Program-made: the position numbers and the translations under genes
Assembly: GCF_003951095.1 (NCBI RefSeq)
Contig: NZ_QXGL01000001.1
Location: 62,001-126,000 of the forward strand
Direction: 5' to 3'
Source of the DNA: Bifidobacterium goeldii
GTDB taxonomy: Bacteria; Actinomycetota; Actinomycetes; Actinomycetales; Bifidobacteriaceae
DNA length: 64,000 bases
Shown here: piece by piece, positions 48,980-57,922 of the stretch
Layout: the number at the start of each line of letters is the position of its first letter
How positions within the stretch are numbered: the first letter of the stretch is position 1
The notes under the pieces: generated by a model
Told to the model about the DNA's origin: nothing
The model's input: the letters and a program-made list of their open reading frames with translations, nothing else
The model's database searches: none

Positions 48980-50572
48980 TGAACGCCTCCTGTATCATCT
49001 CATCTAATAGTTTAGATGATTGCGGGAACCATTTCTGTATATGATTCCACGCCTGCGGGTTCGCGATCTGGGCTGCTAACATTTCAGCCCACGCCTCGGC
49101 CGACCTCATCATGCCAGATTTGAAATATTTCGTCTCGATAGGATTCTTCGGATCTCTCGGCGGATGCCAAACAAAACCCCTGTATCCGTCGTATTGAGCG
49201 AAAATCATGTCATCCACAGCACCATCAGTATCGAGCATTCCTTCGTGGACTTTTTTCCTCATTCGGGTAAGAATCTGTTGGTCAGTAGGCTCAGCCTCGA
49301 TGGAGCTTCTCCAATTGGAGAGCACTGTCCGTAGTACGCCCGCGTGGCCGCTGCCATAGAACTGCATGTAATCACCTTGGATAATTCCTTCGTCATACAG
49401 TCTTTTCAACTGGGCACGATTCAGACGACTATTCCTCTTCAAGTACGCATCGTATTGAGCTACCTCCATCAAAAGATTTGGCCGTTCCCTGATCAGTTCT
49501 TTCTTCGCTGTCTTATGCAATGCGACAGCATCATTCTGCAGCAGCATCGGGAACTCCGCTGTGTGATAGCCGTAGGAACCGTATTGGCGTGAATCTCCCA
49601 GTATCCAATCAAGCATATGTGATGTCTCATGAAACATGGTTTCATAGGCACGATTTCTTTTGCCGTCGAGACCGATCTTCTTCAGGTTGACACGGATACC
49701 ACCGGCCTTGGGATCGAATTCGGCGGTTCCCGTGTATTTCGTGTTGATGATATAGTATTCGCCGGCGTGCTTGGCCCAAAGACGCACGGTGTCAGGATGT
49801 GACTTCGCAGCCTGCTTGAGCAGCTGGTTCATGCGCAGCGTGTGCAGGTGCCCAAGCTGTTTTTCGATCTCGCTACCTTTGGGGATGCGCATGTCCGGGT
49901 CGAACACGACACCGTCCTTGAGCAAACCTGGGAAATTGTAACGTAGCCACGCGCAGAGCGTCTCCGGCGTCATCTTCTCCCTGGCGTGCCGCGCGGATTG
50001 CGCGGCCTGATCATACATACCTTTCCATTCGGCTTGTTTTGCGAGCAGGATACTGTTTTTGCCCCAGCTGGGCACGACGGCGCAATGGCGTGTCCATCGT
50101 GGAAACTGCCGCCGAACGACGCGGTTTCCTCACTGTTATAAGCAAAACCACGCGAAGCGAGCATGACACAAAACGCGCGCGGCTTGATACCACCGCACAC
50201 GCGCGCCCACTTCGGCTTAGTCGGATCAATACGAATGTTGCGCTGCATGGTAAGCCGACCAGACGTGTTAATCATGTCAGCAATGAACTGCTGCGCATCA
50301 TCCACGTTATCAAGGCTTGGCCACAGGTCATTGATGGTCATGCCCGCACGACTCTGGCCTTCTTTAACCTGCTTGAAAGTCAAACCGTTAAAGTCCGTGT
50401 TTGAGAAGCCGCTTTGCTGCTGCCAGAGCACACGATCCGGGTCAATCAGATCAGTATGCGCAAAATCAGGCATATCAACATTACCCGCTTCAGTCCATAC
50501 CCCGCGCAGCTGATCATAATAATCGTTCGCGATGGGACGTTGCTGAAGGTGTAGCTTACTTTTGCGCGCCGT
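48972..50572 (-). pseudogene. Phage head-morphogenesis protein with HExxH metallopeptidase-like C-terminus (frameshifted)
   Basis: Reads as one protein of about 533 residues if a one-base frameshift near 50086-50094 is repaired. The N-terminal part (RPIANDYYDQLRGVWTEAG ... AFCVMLASRGFAYNSEETA ... then HCAVVPSWGKNSILL in the other frame) resembles minor head proteins of actinobacterial phages (VG15/MuF-like, with a Cys/His site). The C-terminal part carries HETSH, an HExxH zinc-metallopeptidase motif, in the frame that starts at 50075. The likely start at 50572 is ACG, directly after an in-frame TAA. Probably inactive as it stands; the 48972-50075 frame could still be translated. Confidence 0.75.
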
Positions 50573-50704
50573 TTATGGTGAGGATGATGTTTGTCCGGGC
50601 ATCGTCAGTGTGACCAGGTTCATTCCTCCGTTGAGGGCTTGTATTGGCTGTGGGACAATAAGAAATTATCCCGATCGCCGTATCCAACGCCTCCGCTTGC
50701 ACGG
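50556..50704 (-). pseudogene. 3' end of a further phage gene
   Basis: 49 residues (starting VQAEALDTAIGIISYC, ending ILTINGAQK) in an open frame that begins at the CRISPR repeat border and overlaps the start of the head-morphogenesis gene. Not assigned; by position it would be the gene upstream of the minor head protein, often the portal. Confidence 0.45.
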
Positions 50705-50841
50705 GTGTTCCCCGCATACGCGGGGATGATCCCGATGAATGGAAATGGTAACAATTGAAAACAACTGACAACAACAATGGGTGTTCCCCGCATACGCGGG
50801 GATGATCCCCTGTACGAGATCTCCACGCTTAACATTTTCCC
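50705..50841 (+). CRISPR. Type I-E CRISPR array remnant
   Basis: Two identical 28-nt repeats (50705-50732 and 50781-50808; start GTGTTCCCCGCATACG, end GGGGATGATCC) with the I-E hairpin CCCCGC/GCGGGG. The spacer between them is 48 nt, too long for I-E. The second repeat is followed by exactly 33 nt (50809-50841, the normal spacer length), after which a GTG leads into cas5e instead of a repeat. Confidence 0.95.
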
Positions 50842-51189
50842 GTGACGTTGGGAGTACATGACGAATACGAGGGTGTGCGACAGGCGCTGGAACGTGAACC
50901 ATGGCATGCTTCGGCATGGTATCGACGTCGGTATCCGTCTCCGTGGTTGGAAGTTGTATGCGACGCGGATGAAAACGAACCGGCTGCTACACAGGCCGAT
51001 CTGCCGATGACTTTCAGTCAGAAGGATCGCCGGTATGCGGGCCGTGCGGTCCATCGATATCGGATTGATAATCCTGGCATTGCAGGCGGTGCTCACGGAT
51101 CAGACATGTCTGATGGTCATCAAAGATTGGGCACTGTGCCGCCGAGCTTCGACTCCACCGGGGCTGACGACCCCATGAACTTTGCATAG
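50842..51189 (+). pseudogene. cas5e: 3' remnant of cas5e (casD)
   Basis: 115 residues homologous to the C-terminal half of the Cas5e Cascade subunit: LGVHDEYEGVRQALEREP, PWHASAWYRRR, the LEVVCD strand and the terminal PMTFSQKDRRYAGRAVHRYRI segment. The N-terminal half, which binds the crRNA 5' handle, is missing because the CRISPR array is joined to the middle of the gene. It ends 11 nt before cas6e, as in an intact operon. Confidence 0.85.
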
Positions 51190-51200
51190 GAGTGAATCGC

Positions 51201-51905
51201 ATGTTCATTTCACGAGTACCGTTGAACACGGCTAGGGAAGGTGCGAGGCAGCTGATAACGTCGCCGTATCGCACTCATGCGGCAGTGGAGAGTGCGTTCC
51301 CACCCGGTAGCGTACGCGACGGTGAGGAAGGCCGTATTCTATGGAGGCTGGATACCTTGCCGCAGGATCATAGCGTCTGGTTGTACGTCGTCAGCCCGCA
51401 GGCCCCCGATTTCACGCACATCATCGAACAGGCTGGCTGGCCGATGCAAGCACAGTGGGAAAGCAAAGACTACACGCCGTTGCTGTCCCGCATCGCAGTC
51501 GGTCAGCAATGGCAGTTCCGGTTGCGCGCCAATCCGGTGCGCAAAGCGCGCGTCGACAAGGGCCTCCGACCCAAGGCGAACGGCGAAGGTATTATTGGCA
51601 CGATCCAAGGCCACGTCACCGCCGAACAGCAACGCAACTGGCTTATTGCTCGCGCCGAAACACACGGCTTCTCGATAATGCTCGATGACAATGGTGACCC
51701 GTCAGTGATCGTCAGTCAGCGTCACCGCGAACGGTTCCAGCGCGACGGTCAGACGGTCACGCTGGCTACAGCAGTGTTTGATGGCCGTTTGACAGTAACT
51801 GATGCTGATCTATTCCGTCATACACTCTGCCACGGCATCGGCCGTGCCAAAGGATTCGGCTGCGGTCTGATGACTATCGCACCGATCCGGAAACCACAGT
51901 CATGA
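51201..51905 (+). CDS. cas6e: CRISPR RNA endonuclease Cas6e (CasE)
   Basis: Processes pre-crRNA by cutting at the base of the repeat hairpin. The 234-residue protein appears complete: ferredoxin-like N-terminus (MFISRVPLNTAREGARQL), the WQFRLRANPVRK segment, a conserved histidine in AETHGFSI, and the glycine-rich C-terminal loop HGIGRAKGFGCGLMTIAP. ATG at 51201 follows AGGAG by 8 nt. Its ATGA overlap with cas1 is intact. With the other Cascade genes gone, it is an orphan. Confidence 0.93.
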   Translation: MFISRVPLNTAREGARQLITSPYRTHAAVESAFPPGSVRDGEEGRILWRLDTLPQDHSVWLYVVSPQAPDFTHIIEQAGWPMQAQWESKDYTPLLSRIAVGQQWQFRLRANPVRKARVDKGLRPKANGEGIIGTIQGHVTAEQQRNWLIARAETHGFSIMLDDNGDPSVIVSQRHRERFQRDGQTVTLATAVFDGRLTVTDADLFRHTLCHGIGRAKGFGCGLMTIAPIRKPQS

Positions 51906-52062
51906 GTGCCGGGCGCACGGTTCCCGGCACGCCGCCGCCCGAACTCGGTGAGCTGGTACGTGCCGAGGACCGCCTGTCGTTCGCTTATTTCGAACATTGC
52001 GTGATCAACCGTGCTGACAATGCCATCACTGTCACCGACGACACCGGAACGAGGCATGTTCC
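51902..52062 (+). pseudogene. cas1e: 5' remnant of cas1e
   Basis: About 53 residues of the Cas1e N-terminus (TVPGTPPPELGELVRAED, LSFAYFEHCVINRADNAI, TVTDDTGTRHVP), starting with an ATGA overlap with cas6e. The remaining roughly 250 residues, including the integrase active site, are deleted; the DNA continues into cas2 in another frame and the cas1 frame stops at 52108. Confidence 0.88.
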
Positions 52063-52368
52063 CGGTGGTTGCTGGAGATATCGGCGGGCGTATTCGTCGG
52101 TCATGTGAGCGCGAAGGTGCGTGACTGGCTATGGGAGCGCATCGTCGAGCTCATTCGTGACGGGCGTGTGATCATGGTGTACTCCGCGCGTAACGAACAG
52201 CATTGCGCCTTCCGTGTCCATCATGCCGACTGGGTACCCGAGGATTGTGATGGACTGGAGCTTATTAGGCGTCCAAAGCCCCAGACACAATTCGAATCGA
52301 ATAGCTCTCGGCGGCGAGGCTGGAGCAATGCGAGCAAATGGCATGCGGCGCGTAAATACCGGCACTGA
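52063..52368 (+). pseudogene. cas2e: 3' remnant of cas2e
   Basis: About 100 residues of Cas2e lacking the first ~20: WLLEISAGVFVGHVSAKVRD, LWERIVELIRDGRVIMVYSA, RNEQHCAFRVHHADWVPEDC, DGLELIRRP. It has no start of its own; a deletion fused it to cas1. The C-terminal tail (after PKPQTQFE) is Ser/Arg-rich. No CRISPR array follows. Confidence 0.88.
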
Positions 52369-52472
52369 AGAAAACTGAAGAAAAAAGTGGACCTTGATGT
52401 CTCATGCTGAAGGCAGGCCATGCTTTAGACTGTAACGGTTTTGAGGAATGTGATCATAAGGAGAAACTCATC

Positions 52473-53528
52473 ATGCAGGAACGTCGCGGAGTATTGCGCG
52501 CCGGCGAAAAAGTACAGTTTACTGATCGCAAGGGTAAGAAGATCACCGACCAGCTGGTTGCCGGCGGCTCCACGCAAACCGAGCATGGTTTGATTTTGCA
52601 TGATGATGTTATTGGTCAAACAGAAGGCGTGGTTATTACCACGGTTACTGCAAAGCGAGAAGCGCAAGTCAACCAAGTGCATCCTGAACGTGACGCTAGT
52701 AAACCGTGGAAGGCAGCGCGTGCGATTGGCGGCTGGAATTATGCAGTTATGCGCCCTCGCATGGCTGACTATGTACTGTCAATGCCGCGCGGCGCGCAAA
52801 TCATGTACCCAAAGGATATTGCGCAAGTAATCCAGCTGGGTGACATTCGACGTGGATTCAATGTGCTTGAATCCGGTGCTGGTTCTGGTGCAATGAGTCT
52901 TAATTTGCTTGACGCAGTGGGGGAGAACGGTCATCTTACTACGATTGAGCTGCGCCCTGACTTTGCGCGTGTGGCTGAAGCAAACGCAACCTTGTATTAC
53001 GGCGAAAAACCAGCATGGTGGGATTTGAAAACTGGCGATTTTGATTCAGTAGCGGCAACTTTGCCTGAACACGAATTCGATCGCATTATGCTTGACATGC
53101 TCGATCCGTGGAATCGGCTCGAACAGGCGTATCGCGTAATTGCCCCAGGTGGTGTGCTCATCTGCTATATCACTACTACTACGCAGATGACGCGACTGGT
53201 CGAAGCATTGCGTGAATCCGGGCATTGGACTGAGCCAGATATTCAAGAAACGCTTGAACGGAGTTGGAAAGCGCAAGGGTTGGCCGTGCGCCCAGATCAC
53301 CAGATGATCGGTCATACCGGTTTTCTTGTTGTTGCTCGCGCAATGGCAGAAGGATTTACTGCGCTCAAAAAGCGCGATCGAATTACTAAGGATACGACTA
53401 CTGACATTGATTCGCTGACCGATGATGAGCGCGCTCAGCAGCTTGAAGATCTTGAATTGCGTGATATTTCCGATCGCAAGCTTCGTAAAGTATTGCGCGA
53501 TCTAGACGCCCAAGTTTCACAGCTTTAG
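52473..53528 (+). CDS. trmI: tRNA (adenine-N1)-methyltransferase TrmI
   Basis: SAM-dependent enzyme methylating A58 (and A57 in some species) in the tRNA T-loop; 351 residues. An N-terminal RGVLRAGEKVQFTDRKGKK barrel, the YPKDIAQVIQLGDI segment, SAM motif VLESGAGSGAMSLNLL and active-site DMLDPW are seen. The C-terminal 60 residues are charged and typical of actinobacterial TrmI. AAGGAGA before ATG 52473 decides the start. It is the first intact gene after the CRISPR wreck. Confidence 0.92.
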   Translation: MQERRGVLRAGEKVQFTDRKGKKITDQLVAGGSTQTEHGLILHDDVIGQTEGVVITTVTAKREAQVNQVHPERDASKPWKAARAIGGWNYAVMRPRMADYVLSMPRGAQIMYPKDIAQVIQLGDIRRGFNVLESGAGSGAMSLNLLDAVGENGHLTTIELRPDFARVAEANATLYYGEKPAWWDLKTGDFDSVAATLPEHEFDRIMLDMLDPWNRLEQAYRVIAPGGVLICYITTTTQMTRLVEALRESGHWTEPDIQETLERSWKAQGLAVRPDHQMIGHTGFLVVARAMAEGFTALKKRDRITKDTTTDIDSLTDDERAQQLEDLELRDISDRKLRKVLRDLDAQVSQL

Positions 53529-53723
53529 TGTGCTAGTGGTTTGCGAAACTGCTGAATTACCATGGCGAACTGGCTGATGGCCGATGATAGGCGCGTATAG
53601 CGAAAAGAATAATTCGTCTCACCGCGAGAAAGATGCAACACGCGGGTGGACAGTTCACCTTCGTCGGCCATAATAAGTGCAGCGTTATGGGGGCGGCTCG
53701 TGACGCATTGAAAAAGGGGCATC

Positions 53724-54281
53724 ATGGCAGTAAAACTCGGCAAGATTGCCAAGAGTGCGAAAGCATTCGATCATGTGTTGATCGTTATGCGTCACGCAAA
53801 AACAGAACCGTTTAATAGCGGTGGCGATATTGCGAGAGAAATCACTGACAAAGGTGCAAAACAAGCGAAGACAGTGTCTAAAGGATTAGTCGATATGCGA
53901 CTAGTCCCTGATCGTATTGTCTGCTCGAGTGCTACACGCGCGCGCCAAACACTAGATAAAATGCTCAAAACGTTTGGCGACGATCCGAAGGTTGATTACC
54001 GGCAGAGCCTCTACGATGGTGGTATGCAAGCGATTTTTGATGAGCTTGCTTCCACAAGAGATAATAACCGGGTTCTCATGATTCTTGGCCATGAGCCGAC
54101 CGTATCGATTGCAAGTCAATGGCTTGCTTCCGCTGATTCAGATGCGCGTCATTTAGACCGTCTTAATTTAGGATTATCACCGGCCAGCATGGTTATTTTC
54201 GGCTCTGACGTACCGTTTTCCAAGTGGCAAGTGCATGAGGTTGAGCTGCTTGCTGTTCTTACGCCTAAAGATTTTGATTAA
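53724..54281 (+). CDS. SixA-like histidine phosphatase
   Basis: 185 residues of the phosphohistidine phosphatase (RHG) superfamily. The catalytic LIVMRHAKTEP is at residues 19-29, SSATARARQT supplies the second arginine, and LGHEPTVS the second histidine. SixA removes phosphate from histidines of phosphorelay or PTS proteins in enterics; no partner is visible here. AAAAGGGGC precedes the ATG. The 195 nt before it hold no gene I can support. Confidence 0.88.
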   Translation: MAVKLGKIAKSAKAFDHVLIVMRHAKTEPFNSGGDIAREITDKGAKQAKTVSKGLVDMRLVPDRIVCSSATRARQTLDKMLKTFGDDPKVDYRQSLYDGGMQAIFDELASTRDNNRVLMILGHEPTVSIASQWLASADSDARHLDRLNLGLSPASMVIFGSDVPFSKWQVHEVELLAVLTPKDFD

Positions 54282-54305
54282 CAATATGTGATAGCTATGC
54301 AGTGC

Positions 54306-54328
54306 CGTTATAAATACCGTCTATAACG
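54306..54328 (+). promoter_or_regulatory. Palindrome upstream of metE
   Basis: CGTTATA, 9 nt, TATAACG (54306-54312 and 54322-54328) about 80 nt before the metE start. It could be an operator for a methionine-pathway regulator; it lies close to the end of the preceding gene but has no T-run. Confidence 0.35.
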
Positions 54329-54409
54329 ACACCCTAGCGCGGCTGATGACCTCTGTTTCGGTGAAGTTTGATAGTCTGAGCGGGTTACTGTCGACTTATT
54401 GGAGGATTC

Positions 54410-56713
54410 ATGCCTGCTTTCACTTCCGTCTCGGGGTTTCCCCGCATCGGACAGAATCGTGAACTGAAGAAGATCATCGAAGCGTATTGGAAGGGCGCCG
54501 CTTCTCTCGACGATGTGCGCGGCACTGCCAAGGAGCTGCGTGCCAAGCACTGGAAGCTGCAGGCTGACGCTGGTGTTGCTTTGATCCCCAGCAATGACTT
54601 CAGCTACTACGATCAGATGTTGGACACGGCAATCCTGCTCAACGTGATCCCGCAGCGTTACAAGCGTCTCGCTTTCGAAAACCCGGAAGAAACGCTGTTT
54701 GCGATGGCCCGCGGCTATCAGGGCGACAAGGGTGATGTGACCGCTCTGCCAATGAAGAAGTGGTTCACCACCAACTACCACTATCTCGTGCCAGAAATTG
54801 AGCCGTCCACTGAAATCAAGCTCAACGGCACTAAGCCGTTCGATGAGTTCAACGAGGCCAAGGCGCTTGGTATCGACACTAAGCCGGTGCTCATCGGCCC
54901 GTACACGTTCTTGAAGCTCGCTCGCAACGATCAGGCCGAGGAGATCGAATACGACAAGGGCTTGGTGAACGCGGTTGCTGCTGTGTACGCCGAAGTGCTC
55001 ACCAAGTTCGCTGAGCTTGGTGCTGCATGGGTACAGATCGACGAGCCGTACCTCGTGCTCGACAAGGAGCCGGGCGACGTCGAACTGTTCAAGACCCTGT
55101 ACACGAAGATCCTGCCGGCTCGTGACGGCAAGGTTAAGGTGCTGCTCAACACGTACTTCGGCCACATTGCCGACGTGTACGAGACTGTTAACCTGCTCGG
55201 CTTCGACGGTATCGGCCTCGACCTGAACGAAGGCAAGGATGAGAATCTTGCTGCCGTCCAGCAGTACGGCGTCAACTCCGCGACGACGATCTTCGCCGGC
55301 GTGGTTAACGGCCGCAACATTTGGCGCAACAACTACGCCGTGAGCCTCGGCTTGATCGACGCACTCAAGCAGGTCACCCCGAACGTGGCCGTGTCCACCG
55401 CATCCTCCCTGCTGCACGTACCGTTCAGCACCGAAGGTGAGACCGCACTCGACCCAGCTGTGCTCAAGCACTTCGCGTTCGCTGTCGAAAAGGTCGGCGA
55501 ACTGGTCGAGATCGCTAAGCTGGCCGATGCTGACGACGATGTGAAGAAGGCATCCGCTGAACTTGCTGCTAACCAGGCGCTGTTCGACGGTACGCGTGTT
55601 GCAGCTGACCCTGCCGTTGCAGAGCGTATCGCTAAGCTCACTGACGCAGACTTCGTGCGTCAGCCAGCCCGCGCTGAGCGTCAGAAGGAACAGCGCGAAG
55701 TGCTTGGCCTGCCGCTGCTGCCAACCACTACGATCGGCTCCTTCCCGCAAACCAAGGAAATCCGCGCTGAACGTGCTCGCCTGCGCAAGGGCGAGATCAC
55801 CAAGGAAGCATACGACGAGTTCATCAAGGCTCAGATCGACGCTTGCATCAAGCACCAGGAAGAGATCGGTCTCGACGTTCTCGTTCACGGCGAATTTGAA
55901 CGTAACGACATGGTCGAATACTTCGGCCAGAACCTTAACGGCTTCCTGTTCACCAAGAACGCGTGGGTGCAGTCTTACGGCACCCGCTGCGTCAAGCCTC
56001 CGATCGTGTGGGGCGACGTCTCCCGCGCCAAGCCGATCACCGTCGAATGGTCCGCATACGCGCAGAGCCGCACGAACCACGTCATGAAGGGCATGCTCAC
56101 CGGTCCGGTCACCATCCTCAACTGGTCTTGGCCGCGTGAAGACATCACCCACGAACAGCAGACTCAGCAGCTTGCGCTGGCGATTCGCGACGAGGTGCTC
56201 GACCTCGAAGCCGCCGGCATCAAGGTCATTCAGATCGACGAAGCCGCACTGCGCGAGAAGCTGCCGCTGCGCAAGACCGACTGGCACAAGAAGTATCTCG
56301 ACTGGGCTATTCCGGCATTCCGTCTCGTGCACTCTGGCGTCAAGCCGACTACGCAGATTCACACGCACATGTGCTACTCGGAGTTTAACGACATCATCCG
56401 CGACATCGACGCAATGGATGCTGACGTGATCTCCTTCGAAGCATCTCGTGGCGATCTGGTGGTGCTCGACGCGATCCACGATGCACACTTCGAGACCGAG
56501 GCAGGCCCGGGCGTCTACGACATCCACTCGCCGCGTATTCCTTCCGAGCAGGAAATCGAAGAGCGTATCGGCGAAATCCTCAAGAAGATGGACGTCGAAA
56601 AGGTGTGGATTAACCCTGACTGCGGTCTGAAGACTCGTGGCAACGCCGAAACATGGCCGAGCCTCGAGCATTTGGTGGCTGCTGCCAAGGCAGTGCGCGC
56701 CCGCCTCGCCTGA
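54410..56713 (+). CDS. metE: Cobalamin-independent methionine synthase
   Basis: Transfers methyl from 5-methyltetrahydropteroyl-polyglutamate to homocysteine; 767 residues. N-terminal [16 protein letters not shown]-terminal barrel with [12 protein letters not shown], and zinc ligands in [17 protein letters not shown] and the late NPDCGLKTR cysteine. TTGGAGG precedes the ATG. Codon bias is very strong, showing high expression. metF, which makes its methyl donor, follows after a hairpin. Confidence 0.98.
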   Translation: MPAFTSVSGFPRIGQNRELKKIIEAYWKGAASLDDVRGTAKELRAKHWKLQADAGVALIPSNDFSYYDQMLDTAILLNVIPQRYKRLAFENPEETLFAMARGYQGDKGDVTALPMKKWFTTNYHYLVPEIEPSTEIKLNGTKPFDEFNEAKALGIDTKPVLIGPYTFLKLARNDQAEEIEYDKGLVNAVAAVYAEVLTKFAELGAAWVQIDEPYLVLDKEPGDVELFKTLYTKILPARDGKVKVLLNTYFGHIADVYETVNLLGFDGIGLDLNEGKDENLAAVQQYGVNSATTIFAGVVNGRNIWRNNYAVSLGLIDALKQVTPNVAVSTASSLLHVPFSTEGETALDPAVLKHFAFAVEKVGELVEIAKLADADDDVKKASAELAANQALFDGTRVAADPAVAERIAKLTDADFVRQPARAERQKEQREVLGLPLLPTTTIGSFPQTKEIRAERARLRKGEITKEAYDEFIKAQIDACIKHQEEIGLDVLVHGEFERNDMVEYFGQNLNGFLFTKNAWVQSYGTRCVKPPIVWGDVSRAKPITVEWSAYAQSRTNHVMKGMLTGPVTILNWSWPREDITHEQQTQQLALAIRDEVLDLEAAGIKVIQIDEAALREKLPLRKTDWHKKYLDWAIPAFRLVHSGVKPTTQIHTHMCYSEFNDIIRDIDAMDADVISFEASRGDLVVLDAIHDAHFETEAGPGVYDIHSPRIPSEQEIEERIGEILKKMDVEKVWINPDCGLKTRGNAETWPSLEHLVAAAKAVRARLA

Positions 56714-56738
56714 TACGTACATTCTGCGTGTACACATT

Positions 56739-56798
56739 GGCTCCCCTTGCTAGGGTGAAGACCGTCGATATCGACGCTTCACGCTGGCAAGGGGAGCC
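56739..56798 (+). terminator. Hairpin between metE and metF
   Basis: 12-bp arms GGCTCCCCTTGC / GCAAGGGGAGCC (56739-56750 and 56787-56798) with inner pairings, followed by TTCC. A partial terminator or processing site is likely since metF lacks an obvious promoter. Confidence 0.65.
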
Positions 56799-56843
56799 TT
56801 CCTAAGTTCATTGCAAAGCCAGTTATGGCAAGGAGCATCAACC

Positions 56844-57701
56844 ATGCATAAACCGATTTTTTCGCTCGAGGTTTTCCCACCGAAGCGTGACGCTCCGATT
56901 GGCACAATCTATGATGCGCTCGACGGCCTTGAAGGCCTTAAACCTGACTTTATTTCGGTGACCTATGGGCATGGTACGCATGCTGATCGTACCGCTACAG
57001 CGCGTATTGCCAATACGATTCGCCAGGATTACCAGATTCCCACCGTAGCTCACCTGACAGCGCTGTACTCCGATACTGAGCGTATTGACGAGGCTCTAGA
57101 CCTGTTTGAAAAAGCGAAAGTTGGTGGCGTCCTGGCACTGCGTGGCGATCATCTTGATGGCTGTGAGCCGGTTGGCGTATTCAATCATGCCAGTGATCTC
57201 ATCACGTACATTCGTGAACGTAAACCAGATTTGAAAATCCTCGCTGCCTGCTATCCGGAAGGTCATACGGAGTCAGAGTCATTGGATGAGGACATTATTC
57301 ATCTCAAAGCAAAGGTTGATGCTGGCGCTTCGCATTTGATCTCTCAGCTGTTTTATGACAATGCTGACTTCTATCGTTTTCTGGAAAAAGCACGCGCTGC
57401 GGGCATTACTGTTCCGATTGAAGCAGGTATTATGCCAGTGACTTCCGCGAAGTCGGTATATTCGATGGCGTCGAAGAACAATACGCGTATTCCTAAAGCT
57501 GTGACCGCGATGCTTGATAAATGGGGTGATGACCTGCCGTCGTTGCGCGCAGCCGGTATCAATTTTGCGGCTCAGCAGATCACGAATCTTGTGGCTAACG
57601 ATGTCGATGGTATTCACCTGTATACGATGAATCGTGCGGCTACTGCACGACGTATTTGGCATGACGTCCAGCCGTTGTTTAGTAATAATTTGGAGCAGTG
57701 A
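56844..57701 (+). CDS. metF: 5,10-methylenetetrahydrofolate reductase
   Basis: FAD enzyme producing 5-methyl-THF for MetE; 285 residues, TIM barrel. Family features: FSLEVFPPKRD at the start (the FPPK motif), FISVTYGHG, ALRGDHLDG and QLFYDNADFYRFL. ATG 56844 follows AAGGAG by 8 nt; an 11-codon upstream extension lacks a ribosome site. It lies in the metE-metF pair and ends before a very strong terminator. Confidence 0.95.
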   Translation: MHKPIFSLEVFPPKRDAPIGTIYDALDGLEGLKPDFISVTYGHGTHADRTATARIANTIRQDYQIPTVAHLTALYSDTERIDEALDLFEKAKVGGVLALRGDHLDGCEPVGVFNHASDLITYIRERKPDLKILAACYPEGHTESESLDEDIIHLKAKVDAGASHLISQLFYDNADFYRFLEKARAAGITVPIEAGIMPVTSAKSVYSMASKNNTRIPKAVTAMLDKWGDDLPSLRAAGINFAAQQITNLVANDVDGIHLYTMNRAATARRIWHDVQPLFSNNLEQ

Positions 57702-57728
57702 TTCTGGAAATTCTGAATGACCGCATTT

Positions 57729-57785
57729 CTTGGCGGCCTGCTTATGTTGTGCGTTATCTTTACACAACATAAGCAGGCCGCCAAG
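57729..57785. terminator. Long perfect hairpin after metF
   Basis: Arms of 23 bp, perfectly complementary (57729-57751 and 57763-57785, beginning CTTGGCGGCC), with an 11-nt loop. No T-run follows. It isolates metF from glnE. Confidence 0.8.
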
Positions 57786-57922
57786 TGCGTTGTACTCGTA
57801 TTGTTGCTCGCTGGAGGATAGTGACAATGCAGGTAACTGTTACGTTCGTGCGAACCGAATAGAAGCATATAAATTCTGGTACATGCGCACGCAGACCCGT
57901 ATGATCTTGTACATTGGAACGT

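Larger units (their letters stand above)
48279..50704 (-). mobile_element. Phage head-gene fragment between CRISPR repeats
   Basis: 2426 bp of phage DNA, genes on the minus strand in the usual head-module order: end of an unidentified gene, head-morphogenesis/metallopeptidase gene, small acidic gene, scaffold gene. No terminase, portal body, capsid, tail, integrase or lysis gene is present. Both outer genes are cut at the flanking repeats, so the segment occupies the place of spacer DNA. Several frames are broken. Confidence 0.8.

Noticed and set aside
50572..50704. Extra degenerate CRISPR repeats or a leader left of 50705
   Set aside because: GAGGATGATG near 50580 resembles the repeat end only weakly and the spacing does not fit 61-nt periodicity; the stretch is better read as the end of a phage gene.
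53525..53752. 75-codon minus-strand frame between trmI and the SixA-like gene
   Set aside because: No ribosome site or family, and it overlaps the start of the SixA-like gene; treated as chance.
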